Origin: Agrypnia vestita
Taxonomy: Eukaryota > Arthropoda > Insecta > Trichoptera > Phryganeidae
Length of the DNA: 64,000 bases
Assembly (NCBI GenBank): GCA_016648135.1
Contig: JADDOH010023643.1
Coordinates: 62,001 to 126,000, forward strand
Direction: 5' to 3'
The translations under genes and the position numbers were made by a program. Below are positions 53,800 to 64,000 of this stretch, one piece after another (position 1 is the first letter of the stretch; the number at the start of each line of letters is the position of its first letter). Below the pieces are notes generated by a model. That model saw nothing but the letters and a program-made list of their open reading frames with translations, had not been told where the DNA came from and made no database searches.

Positions 53800-55247
53800 C
53801 TCATTGAGATTCCAGGAGGCGGTTGTCTGAGCAAAGCAATCTACCTGCATTTATATTTGGTTCATCGGATGGTGACCGAAACCTTTTATTAAATAAACTG
53901 GCAGTTTAAATGTTCTCAGGTTTTCACGGCCGTTCAGAATCTTGTGGGCAGTTTTCTGGGATATTTTGCCGCGTAGGGCCGGCGTTCACATCATGTTTGT
54001 GCAGTTGGAAGGAGTGGAAAGATAGAGGGAAATGGAGAGGATGAAAAAAATATGTAATGTATCCTAAGTTCAGCGTGAGATTATGAAAGTTATGAAAAAA
54101 GTCGGACACGACAGTGAAGGAACAAAACGATGATAGGTTGTTTGAAACAATGGGGTTTACCGCACAAAATATTTGGCAACGCTAAAAATATTTTTTTTTA
54201 TGAAAAAAGGAAGTGGTCTACCACAAGACTAGATCAAATAAAACACACAACATCCCATTAGACATTTTCATAAAATTATTTAAAAATATTAAATAATAAA
54301 TATCCAATGGACAAACTGATTATGGCGAGAGTCCCGAGCGAGTCGACGGTGTTTTGGCGTCTGTTTCTTTCATAATGCAAATGGTACTTTTTATATTTAT
54401 GTATATAAAATGTCTCGGTTAATTATTTAAGTGTGCCGTTTTCATCCAAAATAAGTACACAATCGGTTCAAGCTACGTATCAATAAATGAATACGGAAAT
54501 TGTACCAAGCGGAGATCGCCATGGACGGATGCATCCCTAGTTGCAAATAGTGCATTGCTCAGTGGATATGTGGTATTTAGAAACGCAGTAATTGTATTTT
54601 TTTCATTCTCGTTGGTGCATTCATCAGTGTTCAAACTGAAATAAGTTATGTTGAATACGCGGCCCGGGCAGTTCATGATGTAAAAAATACGGGCATTTTT
54701 AAAATTTTTCTACATCCATCAATGAAATAATATGAATTCTTTGCCTTTCCCGAGGATGGATGAATGTAATGCTAGATTCATGTTATGCAAAATTTCGTGT
54801 ATATCCGCTTAACTCTTCATGTATTTTTCATGAAACGTTTTCAAAAATATTAGAATCGTTAGAAATTATTCCAAATGTTCCAAATCCATGGATGTGTATC
54901 GACGCTGGCTCTACTTCTAGTATTCAGGCGTTAAGCCGAACGATAAGAAGTTTCGTAAATATTTCTCGGTTTCGTAATGCATTTTAAATGATCTTCAGTA
55001 AAAATATAAAATACTTTTACTTTAAGAAATCATTTCAAATTGAATTTTATTTTAATTATTATCGTTTGTTGTCACATTAGAGCTATCTATCTTTAAAAAT
55101 ATACTTAATAGACTATTATAATTAATAATATAAAAATATATTAAAATGCATCACATAAAATATCTGGATGTTATTGTGGGCCAATTCCTTATGTGGAATA
55201 AACACACTGAACTTATAGCAAACAAAATCAGGAAGTTAATGCATATC
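53800..55247. other. Intergenic sequence
   Basis: Short frames at 54473-54676 and 54760-54987 have no motif. A GTGGGCCAATTCCTTATGTG segment near 55175 resembles the 3' region of the LINE fragment at 34130-34549. Confidence 0.3.
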
Positions 55248-55737
55248 GAAATAAAATATAAATTACAAAATATATAATAAAATTTTTAAATAAGCAAAAA
55301 ACATTGAGAGAAATTTACACAGCATTACACAGGAATTCATTTTGGGGTTTTCTCAGATAGTTCTCGTCCGATTTCAATGAGCCACCCATTTAATTGTTTT
55401 TTTAGAGCATGTGGTCTCTTTTTTTTAAAGTTATCCGGTATCAAATTATATATTTTTGGGCCTAGATATGCATAATGCGTTTGTCCTAACTTCAAATTCT
55501 TTATGTCATTTCTTAGCTATTCTTTGATAGACTTTCTAGTTTGGTATTTATTGGTGGTTTAATTAGACGTAACTATTTATATTTTTATGAACATGTAAAA
55601 TCACTTTGGAAATATAAATTTGTCTACTATCAAAAACCCTAAATTCCCTATAGAGACATTCACTCGGAAATCGGAATGGTTTTTTCATTATAACTCTCAG
55701 TAGTGCTTTTTGCGCTTTACATGTTCATAAAATTGAG
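55248..55737 (-). pseudogene. LINE C-terminal fragment, inverted partner
   Basis: In mixed minus frames one can read YNLIPDNFKKRDHML, then KQLNGWLIEIGREL and SEKTPK, a LINE C-terminal block ('YN.IP...+......FK+.LK.WL'). Its terminal 120 bp are an inverted copy of 55738-55868. 5' part missing, several stops. Confidence 0.5.
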
Positions 55738-56245
55738 AGAAACGAGAACTATCTGAGAAAACCCCAAAATGAATTCCTGTGTAATGGTGTGTAAATTTCT
55801 CTCAATGTTTTTTGCCCATTTAAAATTTTTATTATATATTTTGTAAATTATATTTTATTTCGATTTCTCTTTTTGATACCTTACTTTACCAATAATTCTG
55901 TATTTCTGTTCCAAATTGTTTTACCAAATTTAAATATATTACATATTTGTCGTTTAAAAAATTATTGTAATATATAATAATTATTTAATCAAATTTAAAT
56001 TTGTTATATATTTGTTCGTTTAAAAATTTATTGTAATGTATATTAATTATTTTATCAAATTTAAGTCTCTTATATATTTGTTAATTTAAAAAAAATTGTA
56101 ATGTATACTTAATTATATTTTTAAACTTTTTTTGCTATGTAAATAAACGGCTGCCTTCAAACAGGTAATCCTTGGTTAGGCAGTAAGTGTAATACCTACA
56201 ATACAAAAAATAAGATATGAATAAAAACTATTATTAATTAAAAAA
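55738..56245 (+). repeat. LINE 3' end with terminal hairpin
   Basis: Plus-strand copy starting at the inversion point. Includes GAGAACTATCTGAGAAAACC, AATTCCTGTGTAATG, an AT-rich 3' UTR with three-fold repeats of TTTATTGTAATGTAT-type words, the hairpin CTGCCTTCAAACAGG...GGCAG and an A-rich end. It matches 15895-16165. With 55248-55737 it forms a head-to-head pair. Confidence 0.6.
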
Positions 56246-56249
56246 AATA

Positions 56250-57176
56250 AAATAATAATAATTATATAATATAAATTCATTAAAACAATTTTCTCTAATA
56301 AAAAATATCGTAAATTACACAAAAAACATTTATTCTTTCTGTGTATAAATTATTTCACATGAAAAAATATATTTTTACATTGAAAATAAAGTTTGCACCC
56401 AAAATGCATAACATTAAGAAAAATTGCATTGATACTCCGTGACATTAGAATACACTTGTGTCCGTAACCTCACTTTGATATTTTTACAGCCGTTGGTGAA
56501 TTTAATTGTAACCCTTATTTGTTATGAGCAATCGAACAATCTATTTACTTTTTATTTAAAAAAAATGTTACGTTTCCTTTATGACTTCTAAACTGAAATA
56601 AATTATTTAAAATATAACGTTTTACGAATTCCAATGCATAACTCAACTTCTTTTGTATGAGATCACTTTTGTAACCATTTACCTAGTGGTCATTATTTGA
56701 TAGACAGTAAAAAAAATCGTGCGTGAAATTTGTTGCCAAGAGAAGGCATTAGAATTGTTTTACAATTAAATCAACATGTTAAAATTTTTAATACCGTGCA
56801 CTCTACGTTACATATCTTATAAATATATTATATATCTAATAAATATATAATATATATATAAAAAAAACTTGCACTAAGAACGCAAACGGGCCCGTGGGGA
56901 CTGACACGTTATCCATCGACACCTGTCTACAATCCTACATATTCGTACCTTACGATCGCACGGAATTTTTGCACGTGCGGAATATGTTAAAATATGTTAA
57001 TCAAAACACTAACCATAATTATTTCAAAACCTGCAGCTTCTCTGAGCCTCTAAAACCTTCGTGAAAGGGTGTACGGACAAATTTGCTATTAGCTTTCAAA
57101 CTGAAAGCAGGGTTCATACCTATATATTCATAATCATGTATGGACGTATATTTAATTGCGAATTGGTACTAATCCC
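56250..57176. other. AT-rich intergenic sequence
   Basis: A TA-rich tract lies near 56820-56862. No gene recognised. Confidence 0.35.
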
Positions 57177-57547
57177 CTAAGGGGTTACGTGTGATCAGGA
57201 TTTTCAAAAAATCATTTTTTTTGTATTTACCTAAAGTAAAATTGTTTCAAAAATATTCTGTGAAAATATCAACTCGATCCAGTTATTAGTTTTAAAAATA
57301 TCTAACTATAACTCTAGGGCGCTCCTCTACTGCCGTCCGCACTGACACGCGGACACTGACAGGCGCGTCTGCTACGGAACGAGGTTTTTACCTGAGTAAT
57401 TCTAAGAATAAAATAAGAAATTTCTTTAACAGTTCTACTCATTAGGCTAACTGAAATTTTATTTAGTGACAGTTTTTCAGTGGCACTGAAACCGAGCAGT
57501 CGATAGATAGTTGTGCGTGTAACATAATCATTAATCAAAAATTTATA

Positions 57548-57793
57548 ATGGGACGTTATGAAGGTATGCAAGGAATATTAATGATTGCCAATGCAATAAG
57601 ATTAAATTGTGGGCCTGATGCACACCAATATGCTGAAAAAATCGATATAGAGCGCATAAAGATTGCTGACCGACGTGCAAATGAGGTCACTCGAGAAGGC
57701 AGAATGAGACGTAGACAAAAACAAATCGACATCTTGGAGGCTTACACATCGGCAGATGATCTATTATATGGACCAGAAATAGATGACTCCACG
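57548..57793 (+). CDS. Probable DNA-transposon-derived exon (MULE/Phantom-like)
   Basis: An 82-codon frame: MGRYEGMQGILMIANAIRLN, CGPDAHQYAEKIDIERIKIA, DRRANEVTREGRMRRRQKQI, then DILEAYTSADDLLYGPEIDD. The pattern 'ER...AD.RA...T+EAR..RR..+.......E.LLYGPGI.D' is one I associate with Mutator-like (MULE/Phantom) transposase C termini, though I cannot confirm it. The frame ends at an AC|GTAAGT donor (57793), so an intron likely follows. The 5' side (57177-57540) may include an element end starting near GGGGTTACGTGTGATC. No matching right end was found. Confidence 0.4.
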
Positions 57794-58139
57794 TAAGTAA
57801 TTTTATAAATTGTATTTGTATTAATTATTTATTTATAAAACTTTAAACGCGTTTTTATCAAAATAACGTTTTCAAAAACAGTGTCCACGATATTTTAAAA
57901 ACTACTTAAAATTAAGGTCCCACACCTCGGTACGCGCGAGTGCATTTTTCGTAATTATTTTCTAGCAAACGACGTATGGATTTTTTTTATTAATACTTAT
58001 GGTCAATGTATACATGTAGAAGACTGTATTTTTTTAAATCTATTTTCGAATATAAAGTATAGTTTGCGGTGTACGCTGCTTCCAATAGGACACTCCGACG
58101 AAATTGCTGCTCGGTGGTTGACAGTGATTAAGCCAAACG

Positions 58140-58245
58140 GTTCATCATCATCATAAAATAAAAATATATTCAGAAACCAGACGTATAGGTCTACAGCATC
58201 ACGTAAGGGAATTTCGATATCTAAAAAAAAAAGCGGACCAGCGAA
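58140..58245. repeat. Dispersed repeat shared with 11295-11390
   Basis: Contains GTCTACAGCATCACG and GGAATTTCGATATC, about 85% identical to 11295-11390. The minus strand has an uninterrupted reading (FFLDIEIPLRDAVDLYVW, then FLNIF) as part of a 93-codon frame at 58003-58284. The two copies differ by a stop. Either a transposon-coding remnant or chance. Confidence 0.5.
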
Positions 58246-58284
58246 TCTTATTTCCCAATTCCATGGAAAATTTTCATCGTTCAT

Positions 58285-59635
58285 ACATTAAAAAAATAGA
58301 AGGGGGCCCTTTATAAAGAAATCCCTACTTAGTGCCATAGAAACTGGATTTTTGAATAGTTTAAGACTTGGCGCATGAAAATTGGATTATATTTTTTTTA
58401 ATATGTTGTCAACCAGGTTGAAAAACGTAGTTTCTAGAAAAAATATTGAAAGTTTTGCTAAAGGATAATTCAACATACGAACTGTTACGAATGGTTTTAC
58501 ATAAACCGCTGTATCTCAGTCAATTTTTCCAAGAGCATATGTGTATGGGAAGGGCAGCAATACTTAAACTAAAACTAAACACAGGCCACTGCCATGGCAA
58601 ACTGATAGTCTCATAACAGATAAAACATGGCAGACGTCACTCTCGCAATGTGGGACTGCCGATATGAAAGTATACAAATAAAATGATAAAAATTATATAA
58701 ATACAAATTGAGCCACCTACATAGACTACGTACATCTATATATGACAAATGGTACGTCATATGCCGCTGGTCTCGCTGGACTGCTTGATAACCCCAGGAG
58801 GATACTAAAATGGGGGGGTGGGGCGATACTTAAATAATTTAGATTAAAATTCCGTCCTTTGGAAGCACGCGGGAGTCGGAGGGAGTAAAACATCTCCATG
58901 GGGAGGATAATGTAAAATTCATTAAAAGGGCGTGAAGTGTTCAGGGTAGCGACTTTCCTGCAAGCGCACGCTCCGTGCCCGGGAAAACAATCTAGGATGC
59001 TGTGCTGTGTCCGCGCCGGAAGGGGTTCTCACGGGAACGTCAATTTCAATCGCTTTTCCATGAGCAATTGCTTTATGCCAATTTAATATTTGTCAAATAT
59101 TTTCACGAATTCCTGGGTCCTAGGCTTCATAGCTAAACTTAAATGGAAAAACAACCCCAAATGCTTGGAAAGAAGCAATAGACAAGTGGTTAGTTGAAGA
59201 TAATCGAGAGAAATCGGAGCTGCTATCGATTAAAAGTCAGTATGATACTTACGTATGGACTTCCTGCCATAAATTTTAGTGCTCGCCGTCCATTACTTTA
59301 TATTAACTCTAAAGTTTGATTATCTTGCATTCGTAAAATTCGATTCGATTATTTGATGAAATTAATTCATTTTATTTTATTTTCTGTTTATTAATTCACT
59401 TTTTGAATACACATTATTACGATAGCGGGTTTATTGCCAGTTGGAAACCGAAATCACATAATTTAGTGTAATAATTGTGAAATAGATTTCCAGTATACAA
59501 AATCTAGGGACAAAACTAGCTCCATGATTATGCAGCGAGTAGGAAATGTATGCGGATAAGGAACGATTGAACTAGATTTTAGAAAAGGTGAAATTGCTAT
59601 AGTATGCTTTTACATATCTATGCATAACTGATTCC
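58285..59635. other. Intergenic sequence
   Basis: Slightly GC-richer at 58780-59040. No gene recognised. Confidence 0.35.
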
Positions 59636-59683
59636 ACTACACTTCGATTCGACTACACTTCGATCCGACTTTACTTCGAATGA
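59636..59683. repeat. Three-unit 16-bp tandem repeat
   Basis: ACTACACTTCGATTCG (59636), ACTACACTTCGATCCG (59652) and ACTTTACTTCGAATGA (59668). Confidence 0.8.
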
Positions 59684-60038
59684 GGAGCTGAATAGCTCAT
59701 TGAGCTGATGGATAGTGAAATACAGTCAGCTTAAAGGAATGGTAGGTAGTCCGTAAATAGATTGAAAGTTGAATTTACGTTTCAGGTAGGTACCTACTAA
59801 GGTGAGTGAGAATTGAAAATGACATTATAAAGTACACAGAAAACGTGAATGTTATTTCGTTGTCGGAGTGTATACCAATGAAGAAGAATGCGGAAAGATG
59901 AGAGGATCGATTTTTGTTAGATCGAAAATGACGACGAATACATTTCGCCAAAAATTTGGCAATTCAGATTGAAAAAAATTACAAAATGGATACATATAAC
60001 AACCAAATAAATTATCTGTATTTCGACTTATGGCAAAT
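59684..60038. other. Intergenic sequence
   Basis: Nothing recognised. Confidence 0.35.
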
Positions 60039-61681
60039 AATGAAATTGAAAAAATTATTAATACTTTAAGGGTGGTTCAGCACCTGGTTTTGATTTCCAC
60101 ATTCTTCGAGTCACAGCAAAAATATTAAAACAAAATAATAAATTATTAAGTTATCCAATTGCCCATATCATTAACATAAGTTTAAATAGTGGAATATTCC
60201 CATATGTTTACAAAAAAATCTATAGTAACTCCTATTTTTAAATCTGGCAGCCATGGCAAAGTATTAAATTAACGACCAATATCGCTTATTTCTAACGTCG
60301 CAAAAATATTTGAAAAAAATATAAAAAAACAAATTATGCATAACACTGAAATTAAAAAAATACTGAGTCCTAATCAATTTGCCTTAAGAGAAAAATTAGG
60401 AACAAATAACGCCATTGCCAAACTAACTTCAACAATATATAAGATTTAGATAACAAATGCCTTGGTATTTTCATTGACTTGCGTAAGGCCTTTTGACAGT
60501 ATATCACACTCAAAATTACTCAATAATGAATTACTTACTCAAGCGAATGACATAAAAATGTCATTCAATGTCATTCATCATGTCAAAAAAATCAATAAGC
60601 TGAATGACAATAAATGACATAAAAATGAATGACATTGGCATTGTTGGAAAAGTTAGATTTTGGCTGCGAAGCTATCTAAATGAAAGATGACAACATCTCA
60701 AACTACAACATATAATAAGCGAACCTGAAATTTTGGAATTAGAAATTCCACAAGGAACTGTCATCGGAACGATCTTATTCTTAATTGATATAAATCAAAT
60801 GTTTAAATTATCATTTCTTGGTGAAATTATAGCCTTTGCTGATGATACTGCGATAATTCTTGATTGAATTGAAAATAAAATATAGAATGGAAATAGTATG
60901 GCAGCTAATCATGACATAAAGGCCATCAAAAAATGATTCGATGACAATCTCCTGTCACTCAATTCGGAAAAAAATATTTTTCATTTCTTTCACACTCCAA
61001 GAAGAAGTATCCAAAAATCTCAATATAACGATTCATTGTCATCTGTCCATGCACTACTCCAATATGGAATCATTGGATGGGCGTATAATAACATCATAAA
61101 CAAATAATAATAACATCATCCAAAGATCAATTATAAAAGTAATATTAAAAAAAAGAAAAACCTTCTCTACACAATTACTTTTCTCTAAATTCCAAGTTCC
61201 AAAATTAGAGAATGTTTACAAAAAAACATCAATTATACAACTTATTAAAGAAAACATAACTGCTATATTTGAAAAAAACACATCATTAAGATTCAAAAAT
61301 AATTTTAAAATCCCAAAATATAATACCAAACTGTGTCAACAAAACTACATATACTTGGGCATAAAAAACTTCAATAACCTACCTACAGATATTAAGAAAA
61401 TTGATGACTTACGACAATTAAAGAAAAAATAAACCAACACTTTAGATCGATACAATTTGTCAATGCATAACAAGACATATAGCTAAGGGAACAAATAAGC
61501 CAAATCCAAAATAAACTAATAAAGTGTAAGCCCCTCACCAAGCACATGAGCAAGTCTCATTTTTGGAGAGGCAAAGCAATAAAATAAAATGTATCTAAGT
61601 AGATTGTAATAGACAAATGTATTATGATTTAAATGTAGTTTTAATATTAAATAAAAAAAAAAAAAAAAAAATAAAAAAAAA
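60039..61681 (+). pseudogene. CR1/Jockey-like LINE with poly(A) tail
   Basis: A plus-strand reverse transcriptase spread over several frames: NEIEKIINTLKGGSAPGFDF, PIAHIINISLNSGIFP, IFIDLRKAF, a stretch near 60655-60780 with VRFWLRSYLNER and LEIPQGTVIGTILFLIDIN, then the catalytic box AFADDTAIILD (FADD at 60834-60845). C-terminal blocks follow: YGIIGWAYNN, RKTFSTQLLFSKFQV, YLGIKNFNNLPTDIKKIDD. The 3' UTR contains AGTCTCATTTTTGGAGAGGC and ends in a 30-base A-rich run (61651-61681). Many stops and shifts mark it as dead, although the catalytic Asp pair survives. Confidence 0.85.
60545..60645. repeat. Local ATGACAT repeats within the LINE
   Basis: The words GAATGACAT and ATGACATAAAAATG occur about six times in both orientations. 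Interrupts the coding part between the IDLRKAF and LRSYLNER motifs. Confidence 0.6.
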
Positions 61682-62545
61682 TGTAATTCACAACACTAAG
61701 TATACTAAACTTAATCATTAGTCTAATGTTAAATATTTAGGAATAACAATTGACAAACATGTCAAATGGCAAGACCATGTCAATCTGACAGTGGAAAGAT
61801 TGAGAAAATTGATCTGTTTTTTACAATCTACGCATTATATTAAACAAAGATACTATTAAAATGGTGTATTACGCGTTGATGCAGTCCCTCTTACAGTATG
61901 GTATTATTGGGTGGGGAGGGGCTTATAAGTCCACCGTACAGCCATTAATTATAATACAAAAATAATTATTAAAACGATTCTCAAAAAACCTTATGACTAT
62001 CCTACTGTAAATATATTTCAAGAATTTAATGTACTATCACTCATAAAAATATACAAAAAAAACTCCCTATGCCAAATTTACAACGATTATTTTATAAATA
62101 AATCTCACCCCTTAGACTGTATAAGTAATATACATTGAACAAAGGGACAAATAAAGATACCAACTTTAAGAACCACCATGGCACATCATCATTATACTTG
62201 GGCATTAAATAAAAAACTTGGGAGTTAAATGGTACAATACATTGTTGTCGCCAAAATTTTTCAAGTAAGGAACATTCCAAAATACGAACAAAAGAAAGAA
62301 GTAAAATCATTGGTTTTGGACAACGATGTAATGTAGCATTGCCCACATGTCTCAAATGGTTTCAGTCTAAAAAAATTACTAAATGGTTTCTGCTTTTATA
62401 CTCTATTTGGCTTGTAAATGCTCCTCCCATAAGCTCGAGCTTTGGCTCATATTATGGGGAGTATAATGTCTTTAAAATGTTATAACATGGAATCAATTTA
62501 TTATAAAAAACATTATTATGTATCCAGTGTATAAATAAATATATA
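61682..62545 (+). pseudogene. Second LINE fragment, in tandem after the poly(A) tail
   Basis: Starts immediately after the A run: VKYLGITIDKHVKWQDHVNL, TVERLRKLI, then MVYYALMQSLLQYGIIGWGG, IIKTILKKPYDYPTVNIF, QEFNVLSLIKIYKK. This is the region after the catalytic box in CR1/Jockey-like LINEs. Its 3' end includes GCTCCTCCCATAAGCTCGAG, similar in position to the first element's 3' UTR. Same orientation as the upstream copy but not the same subfamily in detail. Confidence 0.8.
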
Positions 62546-62624
62546 ATAAATAAAATATGTTTTGAAGGCTTCCAGTTTATTGAGATGTTTTTTATTGACA
62601 TCCAGATAATACACATCAGCATAA

Positions 62625-62945
62625 TCAGGCAAGGGAAGAAGTTGGGATTGCGAAATTATTTATTTTCCAGAGAATCGGGAGAAAGTTCTTATGTTTGCTT
62701 AGGGAGTGAATACTGTAAAATAATTTTTTATTGACATGTGAAATATATTTATGCCATGAAAGATCTACATCAATTAGGATGCCTAGCTTTTTCACAATTT
62801 TAGCAGAGGGAATGCGCTGATTATTGACGTAAAGTGAAGGAAGTGTTGAATTTTTCAATACAGATATCAGTTGCGAGTTACCAATTATAATTGTTTGGAA
62901 CTTGGATGGATTCACAGGAAGACCGTGTTCCGTGGACTTTATTCA
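62625..62945 (-). pseudogene. LINE reverse-transcriptase fragment after the catalytic box
   Basis: The minus frame reads EHGLPVNPSKFQTIIIGNSQ, then SLYVNNQRIPSAKIVKKLGI, LIDVDLSWHKYISHVNKKLF, YSIHSLSKHKNFLP. This matches the '..L.VNP.KT......' to 'VK.LGI.ID..LSW..HI...' stretch of LINE reverse transcriptases. Frame is broken just upstream (62930). No ADD box or C terminus remains. Confidence 0.75.
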
Positions 62946-62949
62946 AGAT

Positions 62950-63500
62950 CATCGTTAGTTTATTTTTTATTTATTTTATTTTACAGTGTAAATTAAAACT
63001 CACAAATCTCTTAAATTGAAGTAACAAATAAGTAATGCTCTATTGTATCTAAGTTCAATATGCTTTGCTTACTTTTTTATATTTTGTTTCTTAATCGTTA
63101 TAGTAATTTATTCATACAAATGACACACGACAAAAGCTCGACCACCTCAATCCGAATTTAATCTAGTGAGATGATGAACAGATGAAATTCACCTGTTTTA
63201 TGTATAATTACAATTATTTTATTGCAATTACACAATACAACAAATGAATTTGATTGCAATCAGATAATAGTTTTATTATAAAAACTTGATTGTTATTATA
63301 GAGTACAATACAACAGTTCAATTTGATCCGGAGTCAATCTATTTAGGTAAGCAAGGATCAGATCAAGTTTACCTGATAATTAAATAATTAAAATTATTTG
63401 TAATTAACACTACGGCAAGACTCACCTGGAGACCAAAAGACTACGGGTCTTTCCCGGGATACTACCATGTTTCATAAATTTGTATTCTATGGGTAAGTTA
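62950..63500. other. AT-rich intergenic sequence
   Basis: No gene recognised. Confidence 0.35.
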
Positions 63501-63504
63501 AAAA

Positions 63505-63570
63505 ATAATAATATTGATGTGACAAAAATTCCGTGTAAGTGTTTTTGTTTTTAATTTTATTTAATTATAA
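63505..63570 (+). repeat. SINE family A, 3' end only
   Basis: AATATTGATGTGACA...ATTCCGTGTAAGTG and a T-rich tail match the SINE A 3' end. Confidence 0.5.
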
Positions 63571-63639
63571 CAAGTGCAAAAAGGAAAGATATTTTTCCAA
63601 TAAAAAAAAAATATGTATGGGAAAGCTTAAGTAATTAAA

Positions 63640-63840
63640 GGCATACTTCAGCGCATACGCCCCGTCCAGCGTCGACGGCGCGGCGTAGGGTGTTACCCCC
63701 TTCCGCGTGAAGCCTTCTACTGAATGGCCTCACGCCTAGCGAGCCGTCAGCCCCTAGCACCTCACGGCAGCACCTTAGCGAAATAAAACCGTACCTACGG
63801 TGAAACCTTAGAGTGCTCGGGCGCATGGTGCATAACGGTA
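63640..63840. other. GC-rich unassigned block
   Basis: A CpG-containing block with a 63-codon minus frame (63635-63826), Arg-rich and without a domain. It could be a retroelement 5' UTR or a small island. Confidence 0.3.
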
Positions 63841-64000
63841 CAAAATAAAAACTTAATCTCGTTCGGGAAGGCTTTGAAGTCGAAAAACATAGATGAACAC
63901 TTCAGGTAGGATACAGGTGAATATAACGTGTCTATGTTTCGAGAACGTTTTCTCAAATTAATAATAGATTTGGGAATCTGTTCTTTTTTTTGGACGATCA

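Noticed and set aside
1..64000. LTR retrotransposon, CRISPR array, rRNA, or virus-derived gene
   Set aside because: No long direct terminal repeats flanking gag/pol-like frames, no regularly spaced repeat-spacer array, no rRNA-like sequence and no viral protein motif were seen in the frames examined.

Overview
The window looks like a repeat-dense, gene-poor stretch of an arthropod nuclear genome, most likely an insect. The evidence is an AT-rich background with scattered CpG-rich islands, a mariner element of the usual insect length, many broken LINE reverse-transcriptase fragments, Penelope-like retroelement pieces with a GIY-YIG domain, PIF/Harbinger remnants, several MITE families and tRNA-headed SINEs. 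I cannot place it below that level. There is no bacterial gene organisation, no rRNA, no CRISPR array, and no convincing virus-derived gene.

No complete host protein-coding gene is visible. Four candidate host features sit in GC-rich islands: a first coding exon with a mitochondrial-presequence character (30565-30681, minus), a GC-rich exon ending at a consensus donor (23817-24014, minus), a possible terminal exon (24982-25085, minus) inside the large CpG island at 24300-26100, and a CCAAT/TATA core promoter (43935-43983, plus). All are short and unconfirmed. Long open frames inside CpG islands are probably composition artefacts.

Layout: 0-1.6 kb holds a SINE, a Harbinger transposase remnant, a MITE and another SINE. 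2.1-3.9 kb holds a CpG patch, an inverted pair of Penelope-type hammerhead sequences and an inverted pair of tRNA-headed repeats, separated by (TA)n tracts. 6-14 kb holds LINE debris, MITEs and tandem repeats. 14-18 kb holds an RTE-like LINE tail, a second tRNA-headed repeat locus and a Penelope-like element with linker and GIY-YIG domain. 20-22 kb holds adjacent Harbinger-type MITEs and a CpG island. 23.8-26.1 kb and 30.5-30.8 kb are the best host-gene candidates. 31.07-31.78 kb and 44.07-44.80 kb are two opposed copies of a non-autonomous Harbinger element that still carries a decayed MADF-type ORF. 33-36 kb holds LINE fragments. 40.06-41.34 kb is a full-length but broken mariner. 44.9-46.2 kb is an inverted-repeat element with internal repeats and a nested retroposon. 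46.8-51.2 kb holds LINE, hammerhead-bearing and Penelope fragments. 55-56 kb is a head-to-head LINE pair. 57.5-57.8 kb is a probable DNA-transposon exon. 60-63 kb holds three CR1/Jockey-like LINE pieces.

The strongest pattern not explained by standard feature lists is the set of hammerhead-ribozyme-like motifs (core CUGAnGA or CUGAAGA, then a hairpin, then GAAA). At three loci these occur as inverted, divergently oriented pairs that would form long hairpins. Hammerheads in Penelope-like terminal repeats are established knowledge; the recurrent divergent pairing here is what merits checking.
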